Below are positions 21,122 to 30,529 of a stretch of DNA of 64,000 nucleotides, piece after piece. The notes beneath the pieces are model-generated. The model was not told where the DNA came from and did not search any database. It saw only the letters and a program-made list of their open reading frames with translations. The stretch's first letter is position 1. Each line of letters opens with the position of its first letter. Location of the stretch: contig NZ_JAUKWQ010000002.1 of the NCBI RefSeq assembly GCF_030504645.1, forward strand, positions 62,001 to 126,000, written 5' to 3'. The position numbers were made by a program, and so were the translations under genes. The DNA is from Rhizobium oryzicola (GTDB taxonomy: Bacteria > Pseudomonadota > Alphaproteobacteria > Rhizobiales > Rhizobiaceae).

Positions 21122-22294
21122 CTACTGCGTCGAGCCGGTGACTTCGGTCTGATAATAATCGACGCGCCCTACGGGCGGCGAGGGCAGCACCCCCTTGGTC
21201 AGCAGCATGTTGCGCGGTGAATCCGGGCTCGGCACGGCGGAATCCTGGCCGCCCAGCAAATCCTTGCCGCCATCGAGATCCGGGTCCGTCAGGGCCACCG
21301 GCTGAGAAACAACCTTGGCCTTGTTTTCCGGCGGAACGGCAGAGAGCAGCGGCAGGTTGCCGGAATCAAGCCGGATCAGATTGCCAACCGATAAATCGCC
21401 GAGATGGCGGCGGATGAATTTTTCCGCGTAGAAGGCAAGCTTGCGTTTGCCCGCGGTCGTGAAGCTAACGCCGTCTTGTCCGCGCAGGCGCACTGGCTGC
21501 CCATTCACGTCGGAACCTGTCATGACAAATTCGCCACCTTCATCCACAAAGCCATCCCAGACGTCGACGAATTCGCCGCCGACTTTTTCCACCTGGTCGC
21601 GATAGATGCCGTTCAACGTCAGGGCATCCGCCGTGAGTGCCGGTGACTGAAAGGCGGGCAGGCCCACCCACAGAAGGGGCAGCTTCTGGTCCGTCACCAG
21701 TTTCGCAAGCTCGCCGACACGCTGCTCGTATTCTGCCATCCACTTCTCGGAACGGAACTTTTCGCGGTTCTCACCCAATTGCATCTGCTGGCGGTCGTTC
21801 GCGCCGAGCATCACGATGACGAGGGCCGGCTTTTCGCTTGCCAACAGTTTTGCCAATTCCCTTGGCCATTCTAGATGATCTTGCCGCACCAGACCGGATG
21901 CGCTCTCGCCATGTTCGCTGATCACGATGGAGGGGTCCGGTGCAAAGGCGTCTTCCAAGCCACTACCGAGGCTCATGGCCGTGAAATCACCGATGACGAG
22001 TACGCGGCGCGCATTATCGAATTTCTGCGCGGGTTCCGGCTTTGCAGCGGTCGTCGGGGCTGCGGGTGCGGGCACGACGCGGCCTGTCGTTGGGCGATTG
22101 CGCTGGCGAGGTTCGCGGATGATGCGCTGCTCCCGCTGGCGCTCATAACCTTCTTCACGCTGCGACGCGCGATTGCCGCCAAAGAGGAAGTCAAACAGAG
22201 TCCGTCGTTCCTGCGCGAAGGCCGCGCCAGCATCCAGATGGAAAACCAACAAGGCGCACACCACAGCACTCAAGCGCAGCTTGCGCGATGCCAT
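21122..22294 (-). CDS. Periplasmic SGNH-hydrolase-like protein (DUF459)
   Basis: 390 residues. A signal peptide (ASRKLRLSAVVCALLVFHL then AGAAFAQ) is followed by a proline/alanine linker and an SGNH-like domain from about residue 95. Block I reads VLVIGDFTAMSLG, with Phe where the serine nucleophile would be, and the last block reads DGVSFTTAGKRK, with Ser in place of the usual His. GANDRQQM (block III) is intact. As far as I recall this pattern is shared by other rhizobial DUF459 members, so catalysis by the standard triad is doubtful. Start chosen at the ATG after AGGAAAGG. Confidence 0.8.
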   Translation of the reverse strand: MASRKLRLSAVVCALLVFHLDAGAAFAQERRTLFDFLFGGNRASQREEGYERQREQRIIREPRQRNRPTTGRVVPAPAAPTTAAKPEPAQKFDNARRVLVIGDFTAMSLGSGLEDAFAPDPSIVISEHGESASGLVRQDHLEWPRELAKLLASEKPALVIVMLGANDRQQMQLGENREKFRSEKWMAEYEQRVGELAKLVTDQKLPLLWVGLPAFQSPALTADALTLNGIYRDQVEKVGGEFVDVWDGFVDEGGEFVMTGSDVNGQPVRLRGQDGVSFTTAGKRKLAFYAEKFIRRHLGDLSVGNLIRLDSGNLPLLSAVPPENKAKVVSQPVALTDPDLDGGKDLLGGQDSAVPSPDSPRNMLLTKGVLPSPPVGRVDYYQTEVTGSTQ

Positions 22295-22379
22295 TGCGCC
22301 CTTTCCTGTCCCTGGATCTCTCATGTCAGTCTTTCGCTGGCGGTGCCGCCCGCGACCGAAGCTGTGTTCGGGCACGGCC

Positions 22380-22649
22380 TAGGGTGAGGACCTGATCATA
22401 TTGTTGAAATGGCGCGATGAACGGCCATGATATGCGAGGAGAAGCACGCACGGATGGGTTCCAGACCCATTCAAGTGCTTCGACAAAGCAGATCGCAGCC
22501 GTTCGCGCGTCCTCTGGATGTGGGCGCTCCGGCGAGCTACATCGTTGAAAAGCCTCGCCGATGCCTGAAGCATCGCCTGCGTTTTCCGCCTCGTATCTCA
22601 TCCGGATCGCCTCACACCATTTCAACAAGATGATCGGGTCCTCACCCTA
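22380..22649. mobile_element. MITE-like element, about 270 bp, with TA ends
   Basis: The two ends are near-perfect inverted repeats of about 33 bases: TAGGGTGAGGACCTGATC... at 22380 and its complement ending GATCGGGTCCTCACCCTA at 22649. The repeats differ at about three positions. Each end finishes in TA, as expected for a TA target duplication made by IS630/mariner-type transposases. The interior has no transposase frame, so the element is non-autonomous. It fills most of the gap between the DUF459 and MltB-like genes. Confidence 0.7.
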
Positions 22650-22694
22650 ATCCACCGTATTCTTATGAAGCATGTGGGCCGAGGGCTCGGCTTG

Positions 22695-23918
22695 TCAATT
22701 GCGCAGCGCTTTCAGCAACGACTTTGATGGTTCGCCATCCGCCTGCATGCCCAACCGGGTCTGGAGCGCGCTGATGGCGGCTTTGGAACCCGAGCCGAAA
22801 TTGCCATCGACCTCACCCTGATAATAGCCCAATTGTTTCATCCGGTGCTGCAGTTCGAACTTTTCCTTCACATCCAGCACGTTCTGGGGGCGCGGCCAGG
22901 TTTGCACCATGCCGCCATAGCCGGCAATTTCATCGGCCAGGAGGCCGACTGCAATCGCGTATTTGTCGGAGGCGTTGTACTTCTTGATGACGAAGAAGTT
23001 GTTCATCATCAGGAAGGCCGGGCCCTGTCCGCCAGCCGGCAGCTTCAGCTGCGCGCGATCGTTGCCGCGCGGGAAGGGCTTGCCGTTTGGACGCGTGAAG
23101 CCGAGTGCTGCCCATTGTGCCAGCGTCTTTGTCTGGCCGGAGTAACGTGCAGCGCCGGCTGGCAGGGCCGCTTCGTAGCCCCAGGTCTTGCCGTTTTCCC
23201 AGCCGTTTTTTGAGAGAAGGTTGGCAGAGGTTGCTAGCGCATCCGGGATCGAATGCCAGATGTCGCGCTTGCCATCGCCATCGGCATCGACAGCATAAAG
23301 CAGATAGCTGGTGGGAATGAACTGGGTATGGCCCATGGCACCCGCCCAGGACCCCGTCAGCTGCTTCGGCGTCACATCGCCCGCCTGCAGGATTTTGAGG
23401 GCTGCGATCAGCTGCGTCCTGGCAAATTTTGCCCGCTTCTCATCCGCCCAGGCGAGCGTGGCAAGTGCCTGCGGCACAGAATGCAGGCGATCCGGCTTTT
23501 CCAGAACCGTGCCGTAATTGGACTCCATCGACCAGATGGCGAGCAGGATGTTGCGGTCCACGCCGAAATGCTTTTCCACGGCCGCCAGCGTGCGGCCGTG
23601 ACGGGACGCCATTTCGCGGCCGATCTTGACGGTATAGGGGTTTACGCGCGAATCCAGATAGTCCCAAATTTCCGTGGTGAATTCCGGCTGCGTGTTGGCC
23701 TTGCGCAGAACGTCCTGATCCGGCTCGCTAATTCCGGCAAATGCGCGCTCGTAGGTCGTACGGCTGATGCCGCTTTTGGCCGCGGTCTCATAGAATTTCG
23801 CGATCCACGACTTGAAACCTGAGTCTGCCTTGGCATCTATCGCACTGGTTGCCAATGTGAACGCGGCGATCAGTGAAAACGCGGTTCGGGCGAGGCGATG
23901 CTGTTTGATAACTGTCAT
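22695..23918 (-). CDS. Lytic murein transglycosylase, MltB family
   Basis: 407 residues. A signal peptide precedes an SLT_2 domain (about 40-340) with catalytic Glu in IWSMESNYGTVLEK, the AMGHTQFIPTSY substrate-binding stretch and DADGDGKRDIW. A C-terminal peptidoglycan-binding domain (PGB_1, about 345-405) contains YYQGEVDGNFGSGSKAAI. It cleaves the glycan backbone to 1,6-anhydro-muropeptides in the periplasm. No lipobox cysteine is seen, so it is a soluble form. Start at 23918 rather than 23972. Confidence 0.9.
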   Translation of the reverse strand: MTVIKQHRLARTAFSLIAAFTLATSAIDAKADSGFKSWIAKFYETAAKSGISRTTYERAFAGISEPDQDVLRKANTQPEFTTEIWDYLDSRVNPYTVKIGREMASRHGRTLAAVEKHFGVDRNILLAIWSMESNYGTVLEKPDRLHSVPQALATLAWADEKRAKFARTQLIAALKILQAGDVTPKQLTGSWAGAMGHTQFIPTSYLLYAVDADGDGKRDIWHSIPDALATSANLLSKNGWENGKTWGYEAALPAGAARYSGQTKTLAQWAALGFTRPNGKPFPRGNDRAQLKLPAGGQGPAFLMMNNFFVIKKYNASDKYAIAVGLLADEIAGYGGMVQTWPRPQNVLDVKEKFELQHRMKQLGYYQGEVDGNFGSGSKAAISALQTRLGMQADGEPSKSLLKALRN

Positions 23919-24082
23919 CGGCAGATTGTTCCTTGTCCATCCCGTCTCAAAAACGCCAGGATCGGGAACCACGCCCTGGCCTTACACGACAGGGTAGGCG
24001 AACAGTGTCAACAAATTCTTTACCATGTTCAGGCTGTGTTGTCATTCTTCGTGAAAAGATAGCGGTGCTTCGCTAAATGTGT

Positions 24083-24098
24083 TGGTGCAATGGCACCA
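24083..24098. repeat. Inverted repeat upstream of galU
   Basis: TGGTGC/GCACCA with a four-base centre lies 30 bases before the galU start. It may be an operator or a leader hairpin; nothing more can be said. Confidence 0.35.
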
Positions 24099-24128
24099 CA
24101 ATGATTGTTTGTGCTTCAGGAGGCATGT

Positions 24129-25013
24129 GTGGGACAACAGAAAATCCGTAAGGCCGTCTTTCCGGTGGCAGGGCTTGGAACGCGTTTCCTGCCTGCAACG
24201 AAGGCTGTTCCGAAGGAAATGCTCACGGTGGTTGACAAGCCGGTCATCCAGTACGTGGTAGACGAGGCGGCGGAAGCAGGGATCGAGCACTTTGTCTTCG
24301 TGACCGGTCGCGGTAAGGGCGTCATCGAAGATTACTTCGATATCCAGTTCGAGCTCGAGCAGATGCTGCGCGAGCGCAACAAGAATGCCGAGCTGACGCT
24401 GCTGGCGGATCTGCTGCCCAAGGCTGGTACCGCAAGCTTTACCCGCCAGCAGGTTCCGCTTGGCCTTGGCCATGCCGTCTGGTGTGCGCGCGATATCGTC
24501 GGCAACGAGCCCTTCGCCGTTCTCTTGCCTGACATGATCATGGCATCGGAAAAGAGCTGCCTGAAGGGCATGGTCGAGCTTTACGACAAGACTGGTGGCA
24601 ATGTTCTCGCCGTCGAGGAATGCGCGCCCGATCAGGCGCACAAGTACGGCATCGTCGGCGTTGGCGACAAGGTCGGCAGCGAAGGCTTCAAGATCACCCA
24701 GATGGTCGAAAAGCCGGCCAAGGGCACGGCTCCCTCGAACTTCTTCATCAACGGTCGTTACATCCTCCAGCCGGAGATCTTCAAGATCCTGGAAACGCAG
24801 GAACGTGGCGCCGGCAATGAAATCCAGCTGACCGACGGCATGCTGGCGCTGGCGAAAAGCCAGGAATTCGCCGCCTATCACTTCAAGGGTGAAACCTTCG
24901 ACTGCGGCGCCAAGGACGGCTTCATTCTCGCCAACCTTGCCTTCGCACTGAAGCGCGCCGATATCCGTCCGCTGATCGAAGGTCCGCTGAAGGACATCAC
25001 GTCCAAGCTCTGA
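24129..25013 (+). CDS. galU: UTP-glucose-1-phosphate uridylyltransferase
   Basis: 294 residues forming UDP-glucose for exopolysaccharide, LPS and cyclic glucan synthesis. The nucleotidyltransferase signature [21 protein letters not shown] (two pieces by eye) is at residues 8-28, followed by [13 protein letters not shown] and VLLPDM. It closely resembles rhizobial ExoN/GalU. The start is GTG at 24129, five bases after AGGAGG (24118-24123); the ATG at 24105 lies before that ribosome-binding site and is unlikely. Confidence 0.93.
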   Translation: MGQQKIRKAVFPVAGLGTRFLPATKAVPKEMLTVVDKPVIQYVVDEAAEAGIEHFVFVTGRGKGVIEDYFDIQFELEQMLRERNKNAELTLLADLLPKAGTASFTRQQVPLGLGHAVWCARDIVGNEPFAVLLPDMIMASEKSCLKGMVELYDKTGGNVLAVEECAPDQAHKYGIVGVGDKVGSEGFKITQMVEKPAKGTAPSNFFINGRYILQPEIFKILETQERGAGNEIQLTDGMLALAKSQEFAAYHFKGETFDCGAKDGFILANLAFALKRADIRPLIEGPLKDITSKL

Positions 25014-25035
25014 TCGATCTTTGACGTTAGACCCC

Positions 25036-25068
25036 AAACCCCGTTCGCCGAGATGCGAGCGGGGTTTT
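25036..25068 (+). terminator. Terminator of galU
   Basis: An AAACCCCG/CGGGGTTT stem with an imperfect inner part ends in TTTT, 23 bases after the stop. Confidence 0.75.
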
Positions 25069-25110
25069 CCTTGAGCCATTTATGGTGATAGAGGCGTGAG
25101 AGGGGCCAGC

Positions 25111-26721
25111 TTACCGCCGCAGCGTAAGGCCAACGCCTGCGCGCCAGACATTGCTGCTGGCAGCACTACCGTTATCGTTATACTCGTAGCCGATATTGGC
25201 TGTAGCATCGAAGTAGCGGTTGATGTTCCAGACTAGGCCGAATCCTGCCTGCCAGCTGGTTTCATCGCTCTGGTAGGAAAAATCGCGCAGCGTGGTGGAA
25301 CCGGTCACACGGGCAGTGAGATCGTTCAACAGTTGATGCGACAAGCCCGCCGTCAGCTGATATTCGGTCCAGCCGCTCAGGCCCGCCGTTGTGGAATCCT
25401 GCACGCTGGTTTTCAGGCCCAGATCGACATTGGTGCCTCGGCGGGGCGACCAAGCAATATTCCCATCGATCGTGAAGGCATTAATGGTTTGCAGGCGGCT
25501 GTCGTCATAATCCACCGTGGCATAGCCGAGCCCCAGCTCCCCGCGCAGCTTTTCACTGAAATCAAACTGCACGCCGGTGCGTGCCGCATAGCTGTAGGAA
25601 GAGCGCGCATAGCCGGAATTGTCGAATTCCTGATCATAGAAGGAGCGCCCGGCTGCGAGTTCCACGAAGGGGATGATGGCCTGCGAGAGTTCGTAGCCCA
25701 AGCGGACGCGTCCTTCGACTGCCGTGCGGTCGCGGTCGGCAAGGCTGAGGCGGCTGCCATCCGCAAGCCCGATATCACCATACACCGCGCGGTTTGCGGC
25801 AATCGCTGCGGTACCACGTAAGACGCCGAAATCCCGCTCGACGGAGGCGCCGCCGGTGAAGCGGTTGACGCTGGCCTGGTTCGTTGCATCGCTGGTCGCG
25901 TTTGGGCTATTGGCGTCTTCCTTCTGATAGGCATAGCCGCCGGTGATGTGTGCAACGGTGCTGTTGGAAAGATCGAGCCGCAGGTCCGCATCGAGACGGC
26001 CATTGGGCTGGCTGCTGCTACTGCTACTTTCTCCTGAAAGGGTACGATCAAACGTGCCTTCGCCGGTGATGGTCAGGGCATGGCGGCCCCAATCCGAGCT
26101 CAGCGTGCCGTTGACGGTGGTCGCGAGATAGCTATGCGAGCTTGATGTTCCCGCGCTCTTGGTACGCTCTGTGTTGACGCTCTGGTTCACAGAGGGCCGC
26201 AGAATGAAGCTGCCGAGCCGCACGCCGGTGGCATCGGTGGAGCGTGCTGCTGCTGCGCCGTCCCCGCCGTCAATCGCGGGTTCCGCCGGGTTAAGGCTTT
26301 CATCCGTGCTCTGCGTCAGCTGGTTCAGATCATCCGCATCGGTATCATCGGCGCGGCGAAGCGGCGTGGATTGCAGCAGGTTGTTGCCGCGCAGCGTCGT
26401 GCTGCCGATCGGGTTCTGGATGTAGTTGGTCGTGTTGGTCTGGCTAGCCGCCGTTGTGTCGGTGCCTGACGTATTGGTCGCAAGACCAGTGGCAGACGGT
26501 GCCGTGCTGGAAGACAGGATTCCTGATGTGGTGCCTGCTGTGGTCGCCGTCGATCCGGTGGGCGAGGCGAGGGTCGAAGCGGCGCCTGACGTGGTCGAGC
26601 GGTTCGTCAGGCTCTGCGCCCCAGCCGAACAGGTCATCGCAATGCCTGCGCCGGCCATCAGCAATGCCGCTGATGCCCTTCGCAGGACGCGAGTAGAACC
26701 ATTCACCCTGTTCGTTATCAT
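25111..26721 (-). CDS. Outer-membrane beta-barrel protein (BBP2-like)
   Basis: 536 residues. A signal peptide (cleavage near AGAQS, residue 36) is followed by about 130 residues rich in Ser, Thr, Ala and Gly, then a C-terminal barrel of about 370 residues with alternating strands and a terminal aromatic-poor strand ending GVGLTLRR. The barrel resembles the putative beta-barrel porin-2 family (PF10082) found near polysaccharide genes. The Ser/Thr-rich linker may be flexible or surface-exposed. Function unproven. Confidence 0.75.
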   Translation of the reverse strand: MITNRVNGSTRVLRRASAALLMAGAGIAMTCSAGAQSLTNRSTTSGAASTLASPTGSTATTAGTTSGILSSSTAPSATGLATNTSGTDTTAASQTNTTNYIQNPIGSTTLRGNNLLQSTPLRRADDTDADDLNQLTQSTDESLNPAEPAIDGGDGAAAARSTDATGVRLGSFILRPSVNQSVNTERTKSAGTSSSHSYLATTVNGTLSSDWGRHALTITGEGTFDRTLSGESSSSSSQPNGRLDADLRLDLSNSTVAHITGGYAYQKEDANSPNATSDATNQASVNRFTGGASVERDFGVLRGTAAIAANRAVYGDIGLADGSRLSLADRDRTAVEGRVRLGYELSQAIIPFVELAAGRSFYDQEFDNSGYARSSYSYAARTGVQFDFSEKLRGELGLGYATVDYDDSRLQTINAFTIDGNIAWSPRRGTNVDLGLKTSVQDSTTAGLSGWTEYQLTAGLSHQLLNDLTARVTGSTTLRDFSYQSDETSWQAGFGLVWNINRYFDATANIGYEYNDNGSAASSNVWRAGVGLTLRR

Positions 26722-26853
26722 TGAGCCTGCCCGGCATTGGAATACTTACCCAAAGGTAAAGCGCGATGGTTAATTTTTGGTTGTCACAGCAGTCGTCTTG
26801 CCGAACGCAAGGTCGCATGGACAAGCGTGCTGAAGAGCGATAATGCTCCCGCC

Positions 26854-27849
26854 ATGATCAAGAAAGCCGTTCAAACCGTTGATGCAGACAGCGTCCATTC
26901 GGCGCTTCGAACCATTGCCGCCGAGAAGGAAGGCCTGGCCGCCATTGAGCGCGCGCTGACCGGTGAACTGGGTGATGCCTTTCGCGCTGCCGTCGATATC
27001 ATCGCCTCGATTCCGGGACGGGTGATCGTGACGGGCGTCGGCAAGAGCGGCCATATCGGGGCGAAGCTCGCCGCCACCTTTGCGTCAACAGGAACGCCTG
27101 CCTCCTTCGTGCATGCGGCGGAAGCCAATCACGGCGATCTCGGCATGATTGCGTCCGGCGATGCGGTGCTGGCGCTGTCTAAAGGCGGCGAAAGTGCCGA
27201 ACTGAAAAGCATCATCGCCTATACGCGCCGCTTTTCCATTCCGCTGATCGCCATGACGGCATCCTCCGAAAGCTCGCTTGGTCGCGCCGCGGATGTCGTG
27301 CTGCTTTTGCCGGATGCGGAAGAAGCCTGTCCGCATGGTCTGGCGCCCACGACTTCGACACTGATGCAGCTTGCTCTCGGTGACGCGCTGGCGCTGGCGC
27401 TACTGGAGGCGCGCGGCTTTTCGGCGGCGGATTTCCGCGTCTTCCATCCGGGCGGCAAGCTCGGCGCGCTGCTGACCCATACCGGCGATATCATGCATAC
27501 CGGCGACCGCTTGCCGATCGTGCCGCTGGGCACGGATATTCCGCGGGCCGTTCAGGTGCTCTCCGACAAAAAGTTTGGCTGCGTCGGGATCGTCGATGGC
27601 GAGGGCGTGCTTTGCGGCGTCATCACCAATGGCGATATTGGCCGCCAGCTGCACCGCAACCTCGGCAGTCTGGTCGTCGAGGACATCATGACCCGTTCAC
27701 CCAAGGCGGTGAAGGCGGATCTGGTGGCAGGTGCTGCGCTTGCTTTCGTGAACCAGCACAATATTTCCGCGCTGTTCGTGGTGGATGACGAGAACCGCCC
27801 GATCGGCGTGCTCGGCTTCCACGACCTGCTGCGCATCGGCGTGGCTTGA
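26854..27849 (+). CDS. kdsD: Arabinose-5-phosphate isomerase, KpsF/GutQ family
   Basis: 331 residues. An SIS domain (about 30-190) includes VTGVGKSGHIGAKLAATF and the EANHGDLGM histidine; two CBS domains follow (about 205-330). The enzyme converts ribulose-5-phosphate to arabinose-5-phosphate for Kdo and thus LPS or capsule. The frame opens at 26737, but the ATG at 26854 (MIKKAVQTVDADSV) fits family length. It is divergent from the barrel-protein gene. Confidence 0.9.
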   Translation: MIKKAVQTVDADSVHSALRTIAAEKEGLAAIERALTGELGDAFRAAVDIIASIPGRVIVTGVGKSGHIGAKLAATFASTGTPASFVHAAEANHGDLGMIASGDAVLALSKGGESAELKSIIAYTRRFSIPLIAMTASSESSLGRAADVVLLLPDAEEACPHGLAPTTSTLMQLALGDALALALLEARGFSAADFRVFHPGGKLGALLTHTGDIMHTGDRLPIVPLGTDIPRAVQVLSDKKFGCVGIVDGEGVLCGVITNGDIGRQLHRNLGSLVVEDIMTRSPKAVKADLVAGAALAFVNQHNISALFVVDDENRPIGVLGFHDLLRIGVA

Positions 27850-27913
27850 GGTGTAAAGCACGCTGCGGCTATCAGCCTCCCCGGTAGGTCGCGTTCCCTT
27901 GGCAGCGTTTTGC

Positions 27914-28108
27914 TTACCCCCCTCTGCCCTGCCGGGCATCTCCCCCACAAGGGGGGAGATCAACTTGTGGCACTGCCTCGACCTTTCTGGGCCGTTGGGA
28001 AAAGTCGCTTCATCGTGGCGCGCTGGAGAGACGACGAGCGGGAACCGTTCTGCTGATCTCCCCCCCCCCCCGTGTCGGGGAGATGTCCGGCAGGACAGAG
28101 GGGGGTAA
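27914..28108. repeat. RIME-like palindromic intergenic element
   Basis: Arms of about 32 bases are inverted: one begins TTACCCCCCTCTGCCCTGCC at 27914 and its near-complement ends GGACAGAGGGGGGTAA at 28108, with two mismatches. Each arm also contains its own palindrome around CTCCCC-GGGGAG. No coding capacity is seen. Such palindromic elements are common between genes in Rhizobiaceae. The right arm contains a run of twelve C (28060-28071). Confidence 0.8.
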
Positions 28109-28163
28109 CGACGATCTATGAGCGTTGTGCCGTGTCTTGCAACCAGTCGCGATCAGCCGTGCT

Positions 28164-28625
28164 TTAGGCCACCGGCTCCACGACCAGTTCGCGGCCGTTC
28201 CATGCGGCGACGCGCACCTTCATGCCCGACGGCAGGTCAGGGCCCGACACGGACCACCAGGTATCATCCAGTTTGATGCGGCCACGCCCGTTGCGGATGG
28301 GCTCAGCCAGGCTTGCGGTGCGCCCCACAAGGCTGTCGCCGCGCCGGTTCAGCAGAGGCTCGTCCGTGGCACCTTCGCGCGCGGCGAAAACGCGGCGTCC
28401 GATTAGGGTCACGACGACGGACAAAGCGGCGAAGAGGATAAGCTGGTTCTGCCAGGTCCACAGTGCCTGATCCCAGAGCGCCAGCGAGGCCGCGCCGATG
28501 ATGATCGCGGCAACGCCGATCCAGATCAGGAACATGCCGGGGGCTGCCAGTTCGGCAGCCAGCAGCACAAGGCCGAGCAGCCACCAGTTCCAAGGGCCTA
28601 GCGATGACACGAGCGACTGGATCAT
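28164..28625 (-). CDS. NfeD-family membrane protein
   Basis: 153 residues. Two to three hydrophobic segments in the first 75 residues (WWLLGLVLLAAELAAPGMFLIWIG) precede a C-terminal OB-fold domain (about 90-150) with L-V-G-R-T-A-S-L. NfeD-like proteins partner SPFH-domain proteins, and here the gene begins three bases after the qmcA stop on the same strand. This is the short form, without the serine protease domain. Confidence 0.88.
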   Translation of the reverse strand: MIQSLVSSLGPWNWWLLGLVLLAAELAAPGMFLIWIGVAAIIIGAASLALWDQALWTWQNQLILFAALSVVVTLIGRRVFAAREGATDEPLLNRRGDSLVGRTASLAEPIRNGRGRIKLDDTWWSVSGPDLPSGMKVRVAAWNGRELVVEPVA

Positions 28626-28628
28626 GGC

Positions 28629-29633
28629 TCAGCTTTCCGAACGGGAAAGCGGATTGACGCTCGGCGTGCTGCGGGGCGTTGCGTTGCGGCGTGGGCCCGC
28701 TTGCCCTTCGCTGCCATCCCCGAACACCTCCCGTGCAATCGCACCGATGCCGCCGAGCGAGCCGATCAGCGAGGAGGCTTCCATCGGCATCAGCACCACC
28801 TTGGAGTTCGGGGCCGAACCGATCGAGGCCATGGCTTCGGTATATTTCTGCGCCACGAAGTAGTTGATGGCGTTCACATCACCGGCCGCAATCGCCTCCG
28901 AGACCAGACGCGTCGCCTTGGCTTCGGCTTCGGCCAGACGTTCACGTGCCTCGGCCTGCCGGAAGGCGGCTTCCCGCTCGCCTTCCGCCTGCAGAACGGC
29001 AGCCTGCTTGGCACCTTCGGCCCTGAGGATCGCGGCATTGCGCGAGCCTTCCGCCTCCAGCACCTGGGCGCGCTTTTCGCGCTCTGCCTTCATCTGGCGG
29101 CCCATGGCAGTCACCAGATCGGCTGGCGGCTGGATATCCTTGATTTCGATGCGGGTGACCTTGATGCCCCAGGGATGCACGGCGTCATCCACCACGCGCA
29201 GCAGTCGCTCGTTGATCGACTCGCGGTTGGAGAGCAACTCGTCCAGATCCATCGAACCCATCACCGATCGGATGTTGGTCATGGTGAGGTTCTGGACAGC
29301 GTTTTCCAGATTGGCCACCTGATAGGCCGCCTGTGCAGGGTTCAGCACTTGGTAGAAGGCAACCGCATCGGCAGAAATGCTGGCATTGTCGCGGGTGATT
29401 ACCTCTTGTGTTGGTACGTTCAGCACCTGCTCCATCACATTCATCTTGGTGCCGATGCGCTCGATGAAGGGCGTAATCAGGTTGAGGCCGGGGTCAAGCG
29501 TGCGTGTGTAGCGCCCAAAACGCTCGATCGTATAGCGATAGCCCTGTGGAACCGTCTTGATGCCGGCAAACAGCACGAGGATGACGAAGGCAACGAGAGC
29601 GATGACGAGGATATCGAAGCCGGACAGAACCAT
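28629..29633 (-). CDS. qmcA: SPFH/Band 7 protein, QmcA-like
   Basis: 334 residues. A single N-terminal membrane segment ([18 protein letters not shown]) is followed by an SPFH domain (about 25-210, [19 protein letters not shown]), a long Ala/Glu-rich coiled coil (about 215-275) and a disordered tail. SPFH proteins form large membrane assemblies that modulate FtsH and membrane microdomains. The ATG at 29633 follows AGGAGA; the frame extends far upstream but that part is not coding. Operon with the NfeD gene. Confidence 0.9.
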   Translation of the reverse strand: MVLSGFDILVIALVAFVILVLFAGIKTVPQGYRYTIERFGRYTRTLDPGLNLITPFIERIGTKMNVMEQVLNVPTQEVITRDNASISADAVAFYQVLNPAQAAYQVANLENAVQNLTMTNIRSVMGSMDLDELLSNRESINERLLRVVDDAVHPWGIKVTRIEIKDIQPPADLVTAMGRQMKAEREKRAQVLEAEGSRNAAILRAEGAKQAAVLQAEGEREAAFRQAEARERLAEAEAKATRLVSEAIAAGDVNAINYFVAQKYTEAMASIGSAPNSKVVLMPMEASSLIGSLGGIGAIAREVFGDGSEGQAGPRRNATPRSTPSVNPLSRSES

Positions 29634-29775
29634 CTCGGGGTCTCCTGAGGGTGAGGGGCCGTGCCCTTGATGTAAGGGAACATCAATCGACTTGCCAGTG
29701 GGGTGTTGTATGGCACTGGAACATGACGTTTGCATCAGGGGCCTGTTTGGAGTATGTGGCGCCCGGGTCAAACCC

Positions 29776-29808
29776 GCCCGGTCGCAGCCTACCCGGTAAA
29801 AACAAGGA
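29776..29808 (+). promoter_or_regulatory. preQ1-I-like riboswitch overlapping the queC ribosome-binding site
   Basis: CCCGG (29777-29781) can pair with CCGG (29793-29796), enclosing a TCGCAGCCTA-type loop, followed by an A-rich tail ending AACAAGGA. CC in the loop can pair with GG in the tail to form the H-type pseudoknot of preQ1-I switches. AAGGA (29804-29808) is also the Shine-Dalgarno sequence of queC, so ligand binding would block translation. Judged by eye only. Confidence 0.6.
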
Positions 29809-29816
29809 CACTTGAT

Positions 29817-30524
29817 ATGAAGACTCTCGTCGTCTGCTCCGGCGGACTCGATTCCGTTTCGCTTGCGCATAAGGTCGCAGCTGAACAAGATCTGATCGGC
29901 CTGATCTCCTTCGATTACGGCCAGCGCCACAGGAAAGAACTGGATTACGCGGCGCTGTGCGCCAAGCGCCTCGGCGTGCCGCACCAGATCATCGACATGG
30001 CCTCGATCGGCCGCCAATTGTCCGGCTCGGCGCTGACCGACAATGTCGATGTGCCGGATGGGCATTATGCGGAAGAGACCATGAAGGTCACCGTGGTGCC
30101 GAACCGCAATGCCATCATGCTCACTATCGCCTTCGGCATTGCCGCGGCCCGCAAGGCGGATGCCGTGGCGATTGCCGTGCATGGCGGCGACCACTTCATC
30201 TATCCCGATTGCCGCCCCGGCTTCATCGACAGCTTCCAGCAGATGCAGAACCACGCCCTGGAGGGCTATGCGGATGTGAAGCTGCTGGCGCCCTTCGTGA
30301 ATGGTTCCAAGGGCGATATCGTGACGGAAGGGGCAAGGCACGCTACGCCGTTTGCGCAGACCTGGTCCTGCTACAAGGGCGGCGAACGCCATTGCGGGCG
30401 CTGCGGTACCTGCGTTGAACGCCGCGAGGCCTTTCATCTGGCCGGTGTTGCGGATCCAACCGATTATGAAGACCCGGATTTCTGGGTGGCGGCCACCAGA
30501 GGCTTCAAGGCCGAGGAAGTCTGA
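29817..30524 (+). CDS. queC: 7-cyano-7-deazaguanine (preQ0) synthase
   Basis: 235 residues. The PP-loop SGGLDS near the N-terminus binds ATP, and the C-terminal zinc cysteines are in [21 protein letters not shown]. It converts 7-carboxy-7-deazaguanine and ammonia to preQ0 in queuosine synthesis. The ATG at 29817 is eight bases after AAGGA; the frame opens earlier. Five bases separate it from queE. No queD is seen between or beside them. Confidence 0.95.
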   Translation: MKTLVVCSGGLDSVSLAHKVAAEQDLIGLISFDYGQRHRKELDYAALCAKRLGVPHQIIDMASIGRQLSGSALTDNVDVPDGHYAEETMKVTVVPNRNAIMLTIAFGIAAARKADAVAIAVHGGDHFIYPDCRPGFIDSFQQMQNHALEGYADVKLLAPFVNGSKGDIVTEGARHATPFAQTWSCYKGGERHCGRCGTCVERREAFHLAGVADPTDYEDPDFWVAATRGFKAEEV

Positions 30525-30529
30525 CGCCC

